64,000 nt of DNA from Arenibacter hampyeongensis. Its GTDB lineage: Bacteria > Bacteroidota > Bacteroidia > Flavobacteriales > Flavobacteriaceae. The notes under the pieces were generated by a model, which saw only the letters and a list, made by a program, of their open reading frames with translations, ran no database searches and was not told the origin of the DNA. The DNA lies in contig NZ_PIOB01000001.1 in NCBI RefSeq assembly GCF_002909255.1, positions 434,001-498,000 of the forward strand. The letters are read 5' to 3'. Below are positions 1-8,910 of this stretch, in pieces; positions within the stretch are counted from its first letter, which is position 1; every line of letters begins with the position of its first letter. The position numbers and the translations under genes were made by a program.

Positions 1-195
1 CATTAATTCCTTGCCTTTGGTAGCTGGAAAAATGCTCACATATATTTTGGCAATGGAAAGGTCAGAGGTGACCGACACTTTGGATACCGAAAGAAGCGTA
101 CCTCTTAGTCCACCATCGGTTGCCGCACGTTGTAAAATATCCGCGATATCTTTTTGTATTACCCCGCCTATTTTCTTCTGTCGTTGTGTTTCCAT
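1..195 (-). CDS. rbfA: Ribosome-binding factor A, N-terminal part (cut by window edge)
   Basis: The minus strand reads an open frame of 65 codons from an ATG at 195 to the first base of the window, with no stop, so the C-terminal half lies outside. The start METQRQKKIGGVIQKDI, followed by an ILQ helix and a segment ending in KIYVSIFP, is the typical beginning of flavobacterial RbfA. RbfA is a small KH-fold protein that binds the 30S subunit and helps mature 16S rRNA, mainly during cold growth. It is divergent to the methylmalonyl-CoA epimerase gene, which I recall as a frequent flavobacterial arrangement. Family call is secure; the length cannot be checked. Confidence 0.85.
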   Translation of the reverse strand, partial: METQRQKKIGGVIQKDIADILQRAATDGGLRGTLLSVSKVSVTSDLSIAKIYVSIFPATKGKELM

Positions 196-381
196 AGGGC
201 AAAAATACGATATATTTATATAGATTCTATGATTGGGACCGGATTAGCTTTAGATTATGAGGAATGTAGTATTTTTGAAAGAATAGGTCGATAAGTCCTT
301 TAGGAAATCCAATTAATTGATGTGGAGGGGGCAAAAACAAACCAGACCCAAGTAAATAGTTATGGGCTAAATATGGTAAAA

Positions 382-810
382 ATGAACAAAATTGAACATT
401 TGGGAATAGCAGTACATGATCTGGAGGCCTCCAATGCTTTGTTTGAAAAATTATTGGGAGTGCCACACTATAAAATTGAAGAGGTGGCTTCTGAAGGAGT
501 GAAAACGTCCTTTTTTAAGGCTGGTCCCAATAAGATCGAACTGTTACAAGCGACTGATGACAATAGTACTATAGCAAAATTTTTACAGAAAAGGGGGGAG
601 GGTGTGCACCATATTGCCTTTGCAGTAGATGATATAGAAGCTGAAATTGATCGTTTAACCAGGGCGGGATTTACGGTTTTAAACACAACTCCAAAAAAGG
701 GTGCAGACAACAAACTGGTAGCCTTTTTACACCCCAAGGGTACCAATGGGGTGTTGATAGAGCTTTGCCAGGAAGATACCTCGGCAACTCGCCAAAGTGG
801 AGAGGAATGA
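382..810 (+). CDS. mce: Methylmalonyl-CoA epimerase (VOC family)
   Basis: Small vicinal-oxygen-chelate protein that interconverts (R)- and (S)-methylmalonyl-CoA in the propionate / succinate route. The frame holds the hallmarks of the family: MNKIEHLGIAV at the N-terminus with the first metal-binding His, a central HHIAFAVDD with the second His region, and a C-terminal GVLIELCQ with the metal-binding Glu. I chose the ATG at 382 (142 residues) because homologues start with M-x-K-I-E-H. In-frame ATGs at 373 and 322 would add 3 or 20 residues that do not look like family sequence. No clear Shine-Dalgarno is visible, as is usual in Bacteroidota. It is a core gene outside the mobile element. Confidence 0.9.
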   Translation: MNKIEHLGIAVHDLEASNALFEKLLGVPHYKIEEVASEGVKTSFFKAGPNKIELLQATDDNSTIAKFLQKRGEGVHHIAFAVDDIEAEIDRLTRAGFTVLNTTPKKGADNKLVAFLHPKGTNGVLIELCQEDTSATRQSGEE

Positions 811-860
811 TATTTGTTGGGTCAGGGGTTACTTAAGTCCAATTAAGCTTGTAATTTTGT

Positions 861-891
861 TTGCAGTGTTGAAAAATAAGTAGTAATATTG
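861..891 (+). promoter_or_regulatory. Probable promoter of the tRNA gene
   Basis: TTG at 861-863 and TAATATTG at 884-891 are separated by 20 nt. This fits the Bacteroidota vegetative pattern TTG / TAnnTTTG with one mismatch. The following GCATCCGC resembles the start region I recall upstream of many flavobacterial tRNA genes. Transcription would begin near 898, leaving a leader of about 60 nt before the tRNA. Confidence 0.45.
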
Positions 892-961
892 CATCCGCAA
901 TTTGCGGTTCCCGAATGCTTTTTCAGATAAGCGTATTTGAAAACGGAAGCAAAAAGGAAAT

Positions 962-1035
962 GGTCCTATAGCTCAGTTGGTTAGAGCACCTGACTCATAA
1001 TCAGGTGGTCCCTGGTTCGAGCCCAGGTGGGACCA
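962..1035 (+). tRNA. tRNA with anticodon CAT (Met, or Ile2 if lysidine-modified)
   Basis: A complete cloverleaf can be drawn. The acceptor stem is GGTCCTA with TGGGACC, the D arm is GCTCAGTTGGTTAGAGC, the anticodon arm is CCTGA-CTCATAA-TCAGG, and the T arm is CCTGG-TTCGAGC-CCAGG. The discriminator base is A at 1035 and CCA is not encoded. A CAT anticodon serves elongator Met or, after TilS modification, Ile on AUA codons; I cannot decide between them by eye. The 3' part from 990 is also the left attachment site of the mobile element, which restores the whole tRNA on integration. Confidence 0.93.
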
Positions 1036-1036
1036 C
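990..1036 (+). repeat. attL: left 47-bp attachment repeat in the tRNA 3' half
   Basis: Identical over 47 bp to 24071-24117 and in the same orientation. It covers the anticodon arm, variable loop, T arm and acceptor 3' strand, plus the discriminator base and one base beyond. Flanking bases differ at once (989 C against 24070 A; 1037 T against 24118 A), so the ends of the repeat are sharp. Confidence 0.92.
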
Positions 1037-1045
1037 TTAGAAATC

Positions 1046-1078
1046 AGACAGTTACATAGTTTTGTAGCTGTCTTTTTT
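1046..1078 (+). terminator. Rho-independent terminator after the tRNA, brought by the element
   Basis: AGACAGTTACA pairs with TGTAGCTGTCT (one G-T pair) around a six-base loop and runs into TTTTTT. It sits 10 nt past the tRNA and inside the element, so it replaces the original chromosomal terminator now stranded at 24131-24160. Confidence 0.8.
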
Positions 1079-1083
1079 ATTTA

Positions 1084-1109
1084 TCGGCGTGCTTTCGGCG
1101 TGCTTTTTT
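1084..1109. repeat. Left copy of a subterminal 26-bp repeat (two CGGCGTGCTTT units)
   Basis: Two tandem copies of CGGCGTGCTTT followed by a T-run. The same 26 bases occur at 23949-23974 in the same orientation, near the other end of the element and next to the integrase start. Such paired repeats near both att sites are what arm-type binding sites of tyrosine integrases look like. The function is inferred. Confidence 0.6.
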
Positions 1110-1218
1110 AATTTTGATTTTCTTTGATTTCACTACTTAATACAATTTTGATTTGCAATAGATTGCCACATCGTCTTTAGTAATTCATTAAGTACTACCT
1201 CGATTCGCTATGTTTTAT

Positions 1219-2433
1219 TTAAAACCATTCTAATATTTCGGTTCCACAATTCTCTTTTAAAACGCCATTCTCTAAAATATTCAATCTTCCAATAGCACAC
1301 TTTTGTTTTTCTCCATTGAAGGATATAAAATCTGGCTTTTCAGTTTCCAATGAGGGATAGAGCAACAAAGCTTTAAACGAATCCCAATATTTGTTATATA
1401 CATACATTTGTCGCAAATCGTTGGTCGAAGGCTTACTGTTACCGATATTCTTCCATTTTGTATCTATCACATAAGTTTGGCCGTTCTTGTGAAGAACAAT
1501 ATCGGGTCTAATCTTAATGCCATTCCAAAAAGGTTTGGAATTTTGCCCTTTTATAATAAGACCGTTAGTTGGAACGACTTTTAATTTTGCCAATATATAT
1601 TCTTCCCACAAACTGTTCATATCGAAAAGTAGGGCCAACATCTTTTCCTTTCCGCTTGAGATATTCGGGGCAAAATTTAAAATGATTAACCTAGCAATTA
1701 CGAGAGCTGTCTCGTAAGGTTTGGTTTTTCTGTTGCTGACCAGTCTATCGAACGTATGGGCATTAGAAGAAATATAAGAGACATCAGGAAAATCAGCTTG
1801 AACTTTTTTGCATTTGGAATACAAATAAGTTCCTGATGAAAATTGGCTGATAATGCCAAGTGCTAGTGATAAAATTTGATGGATTTGATGGTCATAATCA
1901 TACACTTGATGTGCGGTATAGAACCTTTCTTTGTGAATCAGATTACGATTTAGATGTGTTGCAAATTCCAATTTCCCTTTTAGCGCTTTTACATTTCCTT
2001 TCTTAGTGCGGTACTGTTTTATAAGACCTTGTCGTATTAATAGTTGTGTTTCGTTCAGAAACCATTCAAAATAAATATCCAACAAATGAATTTGCTGCTT
2101 GCTGACTTTGGCTTGACCCACCTTATTGACTTTTAAACCTCTAGTAGCCCTAAGCATATTAATCAATACTTTTTGCCAAAGCAATTCGTCGTCTGAACCA
2201 CCGTCAATTTTTGGTAAAATTTCAATGGTAAGGCCATCAATTTGAATTACACCTACGTATTGAGAGAATTTTATGCCTTTATGTAGTAGTGTAAAATATT
2301 CTTTGTTGTGCAGTTGGTTTAATTTAGCTAAGGCATTTAGGTGCTTTTCTTCGAAAAGAATATCATTATATTCCCGACCAACTTGTAGCTTGCCATGTTC
2401 AAAAACCTGAAGTACGTTTTTCGGTTTAGTCAT
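1219..2433 (-). CDS. mcrC: McrC-family nuclease subunit of a McrBC-type restriction system
   Basis: McrC is the PD-(D/E)xK nuclease partner that the McrB GTPase ring drives; together they cut modified DNA. In this 404-residue protein the C-terminal third holds RPD (D311), then VIDTKWK (D324, K326), which is the PD-D-x-K active site. The N-terminal part contains the segment GLTIEILPKID, seen in McrC N-terminal domains. Length suits the family. It overlaps the end of mcrB by 8 bp, so the two are probably translationally coupled. It is the last gene of the six-gene operon running from 13590. An alternative name would be LlaJI-type restriction endonuclease subunit, which shares this fold. Confidence 0.88.
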   Translation of the reverse strand: MTKPKNVLQVFEHGKLQVGREYNDILFEEKHLNALAKLNQLHNKEYFTLLHKGIKFSQYVGVIQIDGLTIEILPKIDGGSDDELLWQKVLINMLRATRGLKVNKVGQAKVSKQQIHLLDIYFEWFLNETQLLIRQGLIKQYRTKKGNVKALKGKLEFATHLNRNLIHKERFYTAHQVYDYDHQIHQILSLALGIISQFSSGTYLYSKCKKVQADFPDVSYISSNAHTFDRLVSNRKTKPYETALVIARLIILNFAPNISSGKEKMLALLFDMNSLWEEYILAKLKVVPTNGLIIKGQNSKPFWNGIKIRPDIVLHKNGQTYVIDTKWKNIGNSKPSTNDLRQMYVYNKYWDSFKALLLYPSLETEKPDFISFNGEKQKCAIGRLNILENGVLKENCGTEILEWF

Positions 2434-4258
2434 TAGGTCTATTCAGCAATAAACCAACAGCAACTTCAATATTTTCAATCTGAGTGAGTAACTCGTAAAC
2501 CGTATTGGTTTCAGGTATTTCTATGTTTTTAAATTTTGCGAATTTAATTTTCTCGGCAGCTTTTTCTGTTACAAAACCCTCGCCAAGTACCAAAGCAATT
2601 TTTTCATAGTCGTTGTAAAAATACTCTTGTAATAAAGGGATTATGTTATTCTTAAAGACATGTGAAAGTCCCTTTTTATCGCCGCTTTCCAATTTAATAA
2701 AGTACGAATGCCCAATTTTATGATCTCTATCTAACAATGCTTCAATACGCCCGTTTATCGTCTCTAATACTTCCCGAAGATTAAAGCCCTCATATGTAAT
2801 CTTTTCCAACAAATGTGGTTTGGGCATAACCTCTTCAAAGACAAATCGTCTTCTTAGGGCAGTGTCCAAAGCTTCTACACTTCTATCCGCCGTGTTCATC
2901 GTGCCAATGATAGAGATATTTGGTGGCACACCAAATTCAATCTTTGAATAGGGAAGTTTGGTTCTTAGTTCTTGAGGATTACCAATTCTCTTGTCTTCCT
3001 CAATTAACGTTATAAGTTCGCCAAATATAGCGGAAACATTACCTCGGTTGATTTCGTCGATAAATATAGCGTAGTAATTTTCTATATCGTTTTCGGCCCT
3101 TTGGCATAGTTTTTTAAAGACACCATCTGTAATTTCATATTCCAATTTTGTATTTCCTTCGTCCAATCTAGGCTTTATGCCCTCTACAAAATCTTCGTAG
3201 CTAAACGATTGATGAAAAGTAACTAACTCATAATTTTTTATGGGCTCATCCTTATTTGTTTGAAAGCTTTTTACTTTTTTTAAAAGTTCAATTCCTTCAG
3301 GATATAATTCTTCTACTAGTTCTGGAATTATTCGCCACTCCGAATCACTTTCCTTAACGAATAGCATGGGTTCATTTCTATCTGTAACATTCACATTAGG
3401 ACAATCCATTACTGTATGTGCCTGCATTCGACTCCAAGCGATAGGTCTGATATTTTTTGCTTTGGACATACTTTCTTTCGCCATAACAATCTCATGTTGC
3501 AGCAAATTATTTACCGATGTTTTGCCAGAATCATACAATGCAATTGCAAATGTTTGCCACCAAGTTAATTCAGAAACTAGATTGATGATATATTGTTCTT
3601 TGGTAAGTGATGATTCGCTTATCGTAAACCTTTCAAAATACTCATTCTTTAGCCTATATGTCTTTCCGGTACCCGGAGGCCCATAGAGAATAATGTTAAG
3701 AGCTTTATTTTCCATAGTAGTTTGATTTTTATTTGGTGTATTGGCATATCTATATTCGTTAATTTTCAGAAGCATTTGTTCAAATTTCTTATCACTTACA
3801 AGAACCGACTGCTTACCCCGTTTTTTAAATTCATTTAAAAGGAGTTCGTAGTTCTTATCCAGGAAAGTATATAACTGTGAAAAATCATTATCAGTCAAAT
3901 CCCCAATGCGAGCATTATATTTAGTGTCTCCAACAGATTTAATTCCGGGGATTTTTTTAGCCAAGGCCTCGTAACAAGATATAAGTTCTTTGTCTTTTTC
4001 TTCATTAAACACAATCTCCAAATAACAACTATAGCTTTTTGCTGTGGGATTAATGGAAATGCCAACGCTTCTGGTTCTATTGCTTCCCCCACTTGCATTT
4101 ATAAGCCCTACAAAGGCATAATCATCATTGCCTTGAAACCAATGCCCACTTTCAAAACGTTTACCCGCACCGGAACGTTGGCGAGTTAGAAATTTAAAAT
4201 CAGGATTCGCTTCCCGATATTCCAATAGTTTTTTTAAGATTGTTTCGTGGAAGGTCAT
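2426..4258 (-). CDS. mcrB: McrB-family AAA+ GTPase
   Basis: McrB forms a hexameric GTP-dependent motor that recognises modified DNA through its N-terminal domain and recruits McrC. Visible motifs in the 610 residues are Walker A GPPGTGKT (193-200), Walker B IFIDEINR (398-405), the McrB-type MNTADRS signature (454-460), and the arginine finger region ALRRRFVF. Residues 1 to about 170 are a separate N-terminal domain that I do not recognise as the EVE, YTH-like or DUF3578 type, so the modified base it reads is unknown. It overlaps mcrC by 8 bp and the KAP gene by 4 bp (ATGA). Family assignment is firm; target specificity is open. Confidence 0.9.
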   Translation of the reverse strand: MTFHETILKKLLEYREANPDFKFLTRQRSGAGKRFESGHWFQGNDDYAFVGLINASGGSNRTRSVGISINPTAKSYSCYLEIVFNEEKDKELISCYEALAKKIPGIKSVGDTKYNARIGDLTDNDFSQLYTFLDKNYELLLNEFKKRGKQSVLVSDKKFEQMLLKINEYRYANTPNKNQTTMENKALNIILYGPPGTGKTYRLKNEYFERFTISESSLTKEQYIINLVSELTWWQTFAIALYDSGKTSVNNLLQHEIVMAKESMSKAKNIRPIAWSRMQAHTVMDCPNVNVTDRNEPMLFVKESDSEWRIIPELVEELYPEGIELLKKVKSFQTNKDEPIKNYELVTFHQSFSYEDFVEGIKPRLDEGNTKLEYEITDGVFKKLCQRAENDIENYYAIFIDEINRGNVSAIFGELITLIEEDKRIGNPQELRTKLPYSKIEFGVPPNISIIGTMNTADRSVEALDTALRRRFVFEEVMPKPHLLEKITYEGFNLREVLETINGRIEALLDRDHKIGHSYFIKLESGDKKGLSHVFKNNIIPLLQEYFYNDYEKIALVLGEGFVTEKAAEKIKFAKFKNIEIPETNTVYELLTQIENIEVAVGLLLNRPND

Positions 4259-6966
4259 TGTTTATAATTGTTTTGTCCCCAAACTTCTTGAAACTCTTTT
4301 TGATTAAGGCTCTTATAACCCTTTTCAACATATTTTTCTAAAGTTTTAATTGTATTTACAATTTTATCTTTTTCATTGCCTTGAGTCTTCGTAAGCATAA
4401 TCTTTAAAAAAGCTACCAAGTTGTTCATTCCATCTTTTTCAAAATCGTTAAAAGCTTCGGGATTGTTAATTTGTTCAATTAGTTTGTTATAAGAACCTTC
4501 AGAAGCGAAGATTTGTTTCAAAAAATCATTGGGTTTATAACCTCTAAATTCTGCTTCTCGCTTATCTGCCTTATCCGAAATCATCTGAAAAAGAGGTGTA
4601 TCGTAGTACTTTAAGAAGTCCTCCACTATTTCTTTCCTTAACAAATTATTTGCTTCAAAAGGTCTTATTATTGATTGCTGGGGAGTAATTTTTTCTGTAA
4701 TTAAATGATATGCCTCCAAAATCTCATTCGTTTCGGCTTTTTTATTGATTAAGACCTTAAGTTTGTGAAGAAGTAATGATTTTAACTCATCTGAAAAGAA
4801 GTTATTATTATACTTGGTATAACCACCAGGATAGTTTTCCCCTACTTCCTTTCTTTTCAAATTATGGTTTATACTACTTAACAATCTGTCAAGATATCCG
4901 ATGGAACTAATGCTCAAAACATTACTCAAAAATTCAATAAAATCTTTTCCCTGATTAGGATAAAAAGTTTCGACACCGTTCTTAAGAATTGCCAAAACTT
5001 TTTCATCATCAGAGTGAGTTCCATCTGACATGAAAATGTTTAAGGATAGCACTAAATCTTCAAATTGTTCACGAGTTTGGGGTTTAGCTCTGAAAGCAAA
5101 ATATTTTAACTCATTCTGAATCGAAAACTCTTTATAATCGGGGCTAGTACCTATCTTATCCACCAATTCATAAAGTTTGCTAGTTTCAAATGCTTTTTGA
5201 ATTTCAGAAAGTGTAATATTACCTGCGGCAATATTATTTCTCAGATAAAGATCTGTGTAGTAAATTTTGGAAATACTAGTAGGATTATCCGTATAAAACT
5301 CTATCCCTTTTTCTCCGAATAATTGACATAGAACTGAATTTATGACTTCGAAGTCTCCTAATTTTCCTAAGTTTTCAAGCATTGAACGCAGTATTTCTTG
5401 TTCTTTTGGATTATAGCTTTCAGAGCCATCTAATGGCTTCCATTTATACAGCCATATGTCATTATAGAACCCAGTTCCTATTACTATTTTATTATTAACC
5501 GAGTCTATCTTTCCTTTGGAGAAGAATGTTTCCATTCTATTTAGAACTAAATCTTGAACGTATCTGAATTTATAGGTTAAAAGCCTAAGAAGTATATACT
5601 GGGATAAATTAACATCAGTAAGAGAATCTAAAAAACCAATATTAAATTTAAATTCATTTACAAATCGTTTAACATCCCTTGGAGTTTCTAAAAAGTCCGA
5701 ATATGATAATGATTTTTGAGTGCACGGCGTTGACACCAAACCTTCAATGTTAATCACGAATTGGCGATTATCGAACAATTCTTTAAATGAATTTATTAGG
5801 CTAGTATCAAATTCACTATTAGCTTGTTGAGAAGATATTTTTTCTATTTCCACCAACAATTCTTGAAGAATAAAGTTTTCATCAAATGGTAACAAATTGA
5901 TTTCCACATTAAAAACTTTATCGATATAATTATCTTTCGGTTTGGAAATACTTTCTATTACATATTGTCTGTCATAACCGGCTATAAATATAATGTTATT
6001 GAAATCGGACAGGGTACGCATCAATTTCATGGTATTTAAAATCTCCTCCCCTTCAAGTCGATCAAGGTCATCTAAAAGGACAATAATTTGTCTATCTATT
6101 TTTTTTAAAATTCTATTAATCGAGTTATAGTGTTCCTCAAGGGACTTGTTACCGGTAATCATTTCCCCTCCCAAAGCCAATGCTTTTCCCAACTCATGAT
6201 GTGGCAGTTTTAATATCGCATCAACATAGCCCTTAAATTCTGTATCGAGTTCCCCTGATAACGGCCTTAAAGCTGTACCCAGTTCGTGAAAGAAGTTTTC
6301 AATAATCGCATTTACTCCTTTGTTTTTCCATACCCTATACCAAAAAACCACGGCTTTTGGTTCTTTTTTCTCATATTCGGCCTTAAAACGTCTTAAGAAT
6401 GTGCTTTTCCCATAACCCCAAACAGCATTGATTCCAACCGAAAAGGCAGAGCTAGGCCAAAAATCTTTTAAACTGATTATTAATTTTTGAAGAATTTTCT
6501 CATTGGCTATTTCTCCTTCTTCATAGAGGTTATCCTCTAAAAAGAAAGGTAAGCTTTTCTGCCTGCTTTTTTTGAATAGGGTAAGACTTAAAAGTATGGT
6601 ATAGAGTACGCCTATAGGAATTAAGATATCAAAATATTTTAGAAGCTTGTTCAATGGTAATAATGCTATTTCATCAACTCCATCAAGTCGCAGAAATAAG
6701 TAAAAACAAAGTACAATACAAATTACGTAGGTTAGGTTCTTGTGAGGAATATATTCTCTCCTAATCGCAATAATCAAGAAAACAATAGCCACTAAACAGA
6801 CAGTTCCGTAGCCAATCCAAAAACCGATAGATTCATAATTAATATGACTTCCAATTTTTGTGAAAAGGTTACTAACGGGGTATGCAAAAAGAAGCAAAAG
6901 AGCCATTGAAATTATCAACAAAAGAATATATCTAGTAGTGTATGTTGGATTACTATTTTCGCTCAT
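4255..6966 (-). CDS. Membrane-anchored KAP family P-loop NTPase
   Basis: KAP NTPases are STAND/AAA-like ATPases, usually with transmembrane helices inserted near the P-loop. Several occur in bacterial defence loci, but their action is not well known. Here four hydrophobic helices lie at about residues 13-30, 47-68, 79-94 and 113-131. Walker A (GINAVWGYGKST, 178-189) and Walker B with the double Asp (VLLDDLDRL, about 296-304) follow. The remaining 600 residues are a helical C-terminal region without a motif I know. The protein has 903 residues. It starts 6 nt after hsdS and its stop overlaps the start of mcrB, so it is made together with both restriction systems. A role as sensor or effector at the membrane is inference. 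Confidence 0.85.
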   Translation of the reverse strand: MSENSNPTYTTRYILLLIISMALLLLFAYPVSNLFTKIGSHINYESIGFWIGYGTVCLVAIVFLIIAIRREYIPHKNLTYVICIVLCFYLFLRLDGVDEIALLPLNKLLKYFDILIPIGVLYTILLSLTLFKKSRQKSLPFFLEDNLYEEGEIANEKILQKLIISLKDFWPSSAFSVGINAVWGYGKSTFLRRFKAEYEKKEPKAVVFWYRVWKNKGVNAIIENFFHELGTALRPLSGELDTEFKGYVDAILKLPHHELGKALALGGEMITGNKSLEEHYNSINRILKKIDRQIIVLLDDLDRLEGEEILNTMKLMRTLSDFNNIIFIAGYDRQYVIESISKPKDNYIDKVFNVEINLLPFDENFILQELLVEIEKISSQQANSEFDTSLINSFKELFDNRQFVINIEGLVSTPCTQKSLSYSDFLETPRDVKRFVNEFKFNIGFLDSLTDVNLSQYILLRLLTYKFRYVQDLVLNRMETFFSKGKIDSVNNKIVIGTGFYNDIWLYKWKPLDGSESYNPKEQEILRSMLENLGKLGDFEVINSVLCQLFGEKGIEFYTDNPTSISKIYYTDLYLRNNIAAGNITLSEIQKAFETSKLYELVDKIGTSPDYKEFSIQNELKYFAFRAKPQTREQFEDLVLSLNIFMSDGTHSDDEKVLAILKNGVETFYPNQGKDFIEFLSNVLSISSIGYLDRLLSSINHNLKRKEVGENYPGGYTKYNNNFFSDELKSLLLHKLKVLINKKAETNEILEAYHLITEKITPQQSIIRPFEANNLLRKEIVEDFLKYYDTPLFQMISDKADKREAEFRGYKPNDFLKQIFASEGSYNKLIEQINNPEAFNDFEKDGMNNLVAFLKIMLTKTQGNEKDKIVNTIKTLEKYVEKGYKSLNQKEFQEVWGQNNYKQ

Positions 6967-6972
6967 CTTAAT

Positions 6973-8910
6973 TTAATTCTTGATATATGGTTTAACAAAC
7001 CCAATCATATGCAACGTCTCATTCTCCGAAAATTTTTCAGCCTTAGTCTTGTTATATTCTTCCTCCATTTTCCACATTGCCATTTTATCACGGATGGCTT
7101 GTAAATTATCAGTTTCTATAACTTTCATACATTCAAGAACTGTGTTTAGCAATTCTATGCGATCCATATCCCTATTGATAAGGGGTTTTTCGTAGAGGTC
7201 GAGCATTTGATTTACCTGAGTAACAAAATCTTTATTTTCAGGTGCTCCCATCCAAGTCATAATTTCTTTTGTGGCGTTGGGTCTTACTTTTAGTACTTCT
7301 GCGCCATGGTCTAAGCGATGAAAATAGATGAATTTTTGGGTATCTATTGTTTTGGCAATGGCTTTGGAGAACATGCCCCAGCCTTTTTCTTTAAAGGCCA
7401 ATTCCTTGAATTTTGGCATGGTATTCAGCAATTCGATATTGCTGAACATTTTGTGGGTGTATTTTTTACCGTAGGTAAAACCAAAACGCCGTTGGGTCAA
7501 TACTTGTATAGCGGCTACTTCATAATCCCAATTAAGAGTTTCGAATAGGGTATCAATCGCCGTTTGTTCTTTTTCATAAACGATTTCAGGCTCCGCCGCA
7601 ACCCTTAACTGCTCTTCTTCATTTTTATAAGTAGTACCCACCGTAACCTGCCCATTCATCAACATGGGCAATAGCCAATCTCTTAGTTTGGATAGTTCTT
7701 TGTTTTCCTTTTCAGCAATTTTTATTCTTTCTGATAGTGGATTGATTTTTGAGATGAATAATTCAAGTACTTTCTTGTCTGGGATTACCGTTTTTACATT
7801 TGAAAAAACTTCTTTTGATATTTCTTTAAATGTTGAGCCAACACCTATTTTTTGAAGATGTGGAACATTAAACTTTACCGTATAGTAAACGTATTCCACA
7901 CCAAACCTGTCAAATGGCACAATGGACTTGAACCCTTGATTTGTGCATACTTCATTAAGAGATACGCCTATGTATCCAATAGGAGCACGAGTTGTAAGTA
8001 AAATTGAATTTTCAGGCATCAGCTTAGCTGAACTATTATTAAGTCCCAATTCCGTTATATCCGTTGCACCTTTGTCGATGTATTTGTTTTTACTAATTGA
8101 TAAATCTTTTGGGCTAATCCAAGCGATTCCATCTTCGGTAAAGTAATCTCTATTTTTTGTTGATGGAGTTCCTCCAGTCACTATTTCTCCTAAATCTCCA
8201 AAAAAACCATCTTCCCAACCCACCGGAATCTCCCTTTTCAACTCGGCATTAAATTCCATCTTCCCACCAGACGATTTATAAGGCTTGCCATTTTCTCTGG
8301 GCTTGCCTTGAGCGAAGTCGAAGGGAAAATCAAACTGCACAAACCAATAGTCATAAATCAACTTGGCCATCGCCTCTAGCTCTGTATTGATTTTGTTATT
8401 GAGTTCTATTTTGGTGTCTAAGTCGGAAAGAACCCTAACAATTCTATCCTGATTTTTTTTCGAGGGGAATTTAAATTTTAGATTGCCAATATCATATGGG
8501 GAAATAGAGGGATATGCAGATACGCCACTAGTGCCTAAGATTTGTAAATACTCTGTTATGCTGTTTTGAGTTAAGAGATAGTACAAATATTTGGGACTGA
8601 TACTTTTGTCAAAAACATCGATAGTTGTAAAACCTGTCGATACTACTAAGCCGTCAATTTCCTTTTCAATGTAACCGTAATGCTCTTGATTAGGTCGAAC
8701 GGTAGAATATAAAATAGTATCTCTTTTAGTCTTTCTTTGCGCTCTACTGGGTATTTTATCTTTAGCAGTATCTAAGATTTGGAAAGAATCGATTTTATTT
8801 TTAGTCAGATTACCTGTATCTAGATATTTAATGAACCTTGGAAAACTACCTTTCTTATAGGTTTCCTTATTCAAAAATGCAATGTCAGACACCCTCAAAA
8901 CTTTATTCAT
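6973..8910 (-). CDS. hsdS: Type I restriction specificity subunit HsdS with a 220-residue C-terminal extension
   Basis: HsdS gives sequence recognition to the type I complex. Two target-recognition domains are visible (about 1-150 and 230-400), each followed by the conserved coiled-coil spacer (TKIELNNKINTELEAMAKLIYDYWF around 166-190 in pieces; KENKELSKLRDWLLPMLMNGQV near 401-422, likewise). Normal HsdS ends there; this one continues to residue 645 with a region of unknown function containing FGFTYGKKYTHKMF and FIYFHRLDHGAEVLKV. I recall related tails in other Bacteroidota HsdS proteins. The central linker also carries an extra FDFAQGKPR next to the usual ENGKPYKSSGG motif. It overlaps hsdM by 8 bp and the KAP gene follows after 6 nt. 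Confidence 0.92.
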   Translation of the reverse strand: MNKVLRVSDIAFLNKETYKKGSFPRFIKYLDTGNLTKNKIDSFQILDTAKDKIPSRAQRKTKRDTILYSTVRPNQEHYGYIEKEIDGLVVSTGFTTIDVFDKSISPKYLYYLLTQNSITEYLQILGTSGVSAYPSISPYDIGNLKFKFPSKKNQDRIVRVLSDLDTKIELNNKINTELEAMAKLIYDYWFVQFDFPFDFAQGKPRENGKPYKSSGGKMEFNAELKREIPVGWEDGFFGDLGEIVTGGTPSTKNRDYFTEDGIAWISPKDLSISKNKYIDKGATDITELGLNNSSAKLMPENSILLTTRAPIGYIGVSLNEVCTNQGFKSIVPFDRFGVEYVYYTVKFNVPHLQKIGVGSTFKEISKEVFSNVKTVIPDKKVLELFISKINPLSERIKIAEKENKELSKLRDWLLPMLMNGQVTVGTTYKNEEEQLRVAAEPEIVYEKEQTAIDTLFETLNWDYEVAAIQVLTQRRFGFTYGKKYTHKMFSNIELLNTMPKFKELAFKEKGWGMFSKAIAKTIDTQKFIYFHRLDHGAEVLKVRPNATKEIMTWMGAPENKDFVTQVNQMLDLYEKPLINRDMDRIELLNTVLECMKVIETDNLQAIRDKMAMWKMEEEYNKTKAEKFSENETLHMIGFVKPYIKN

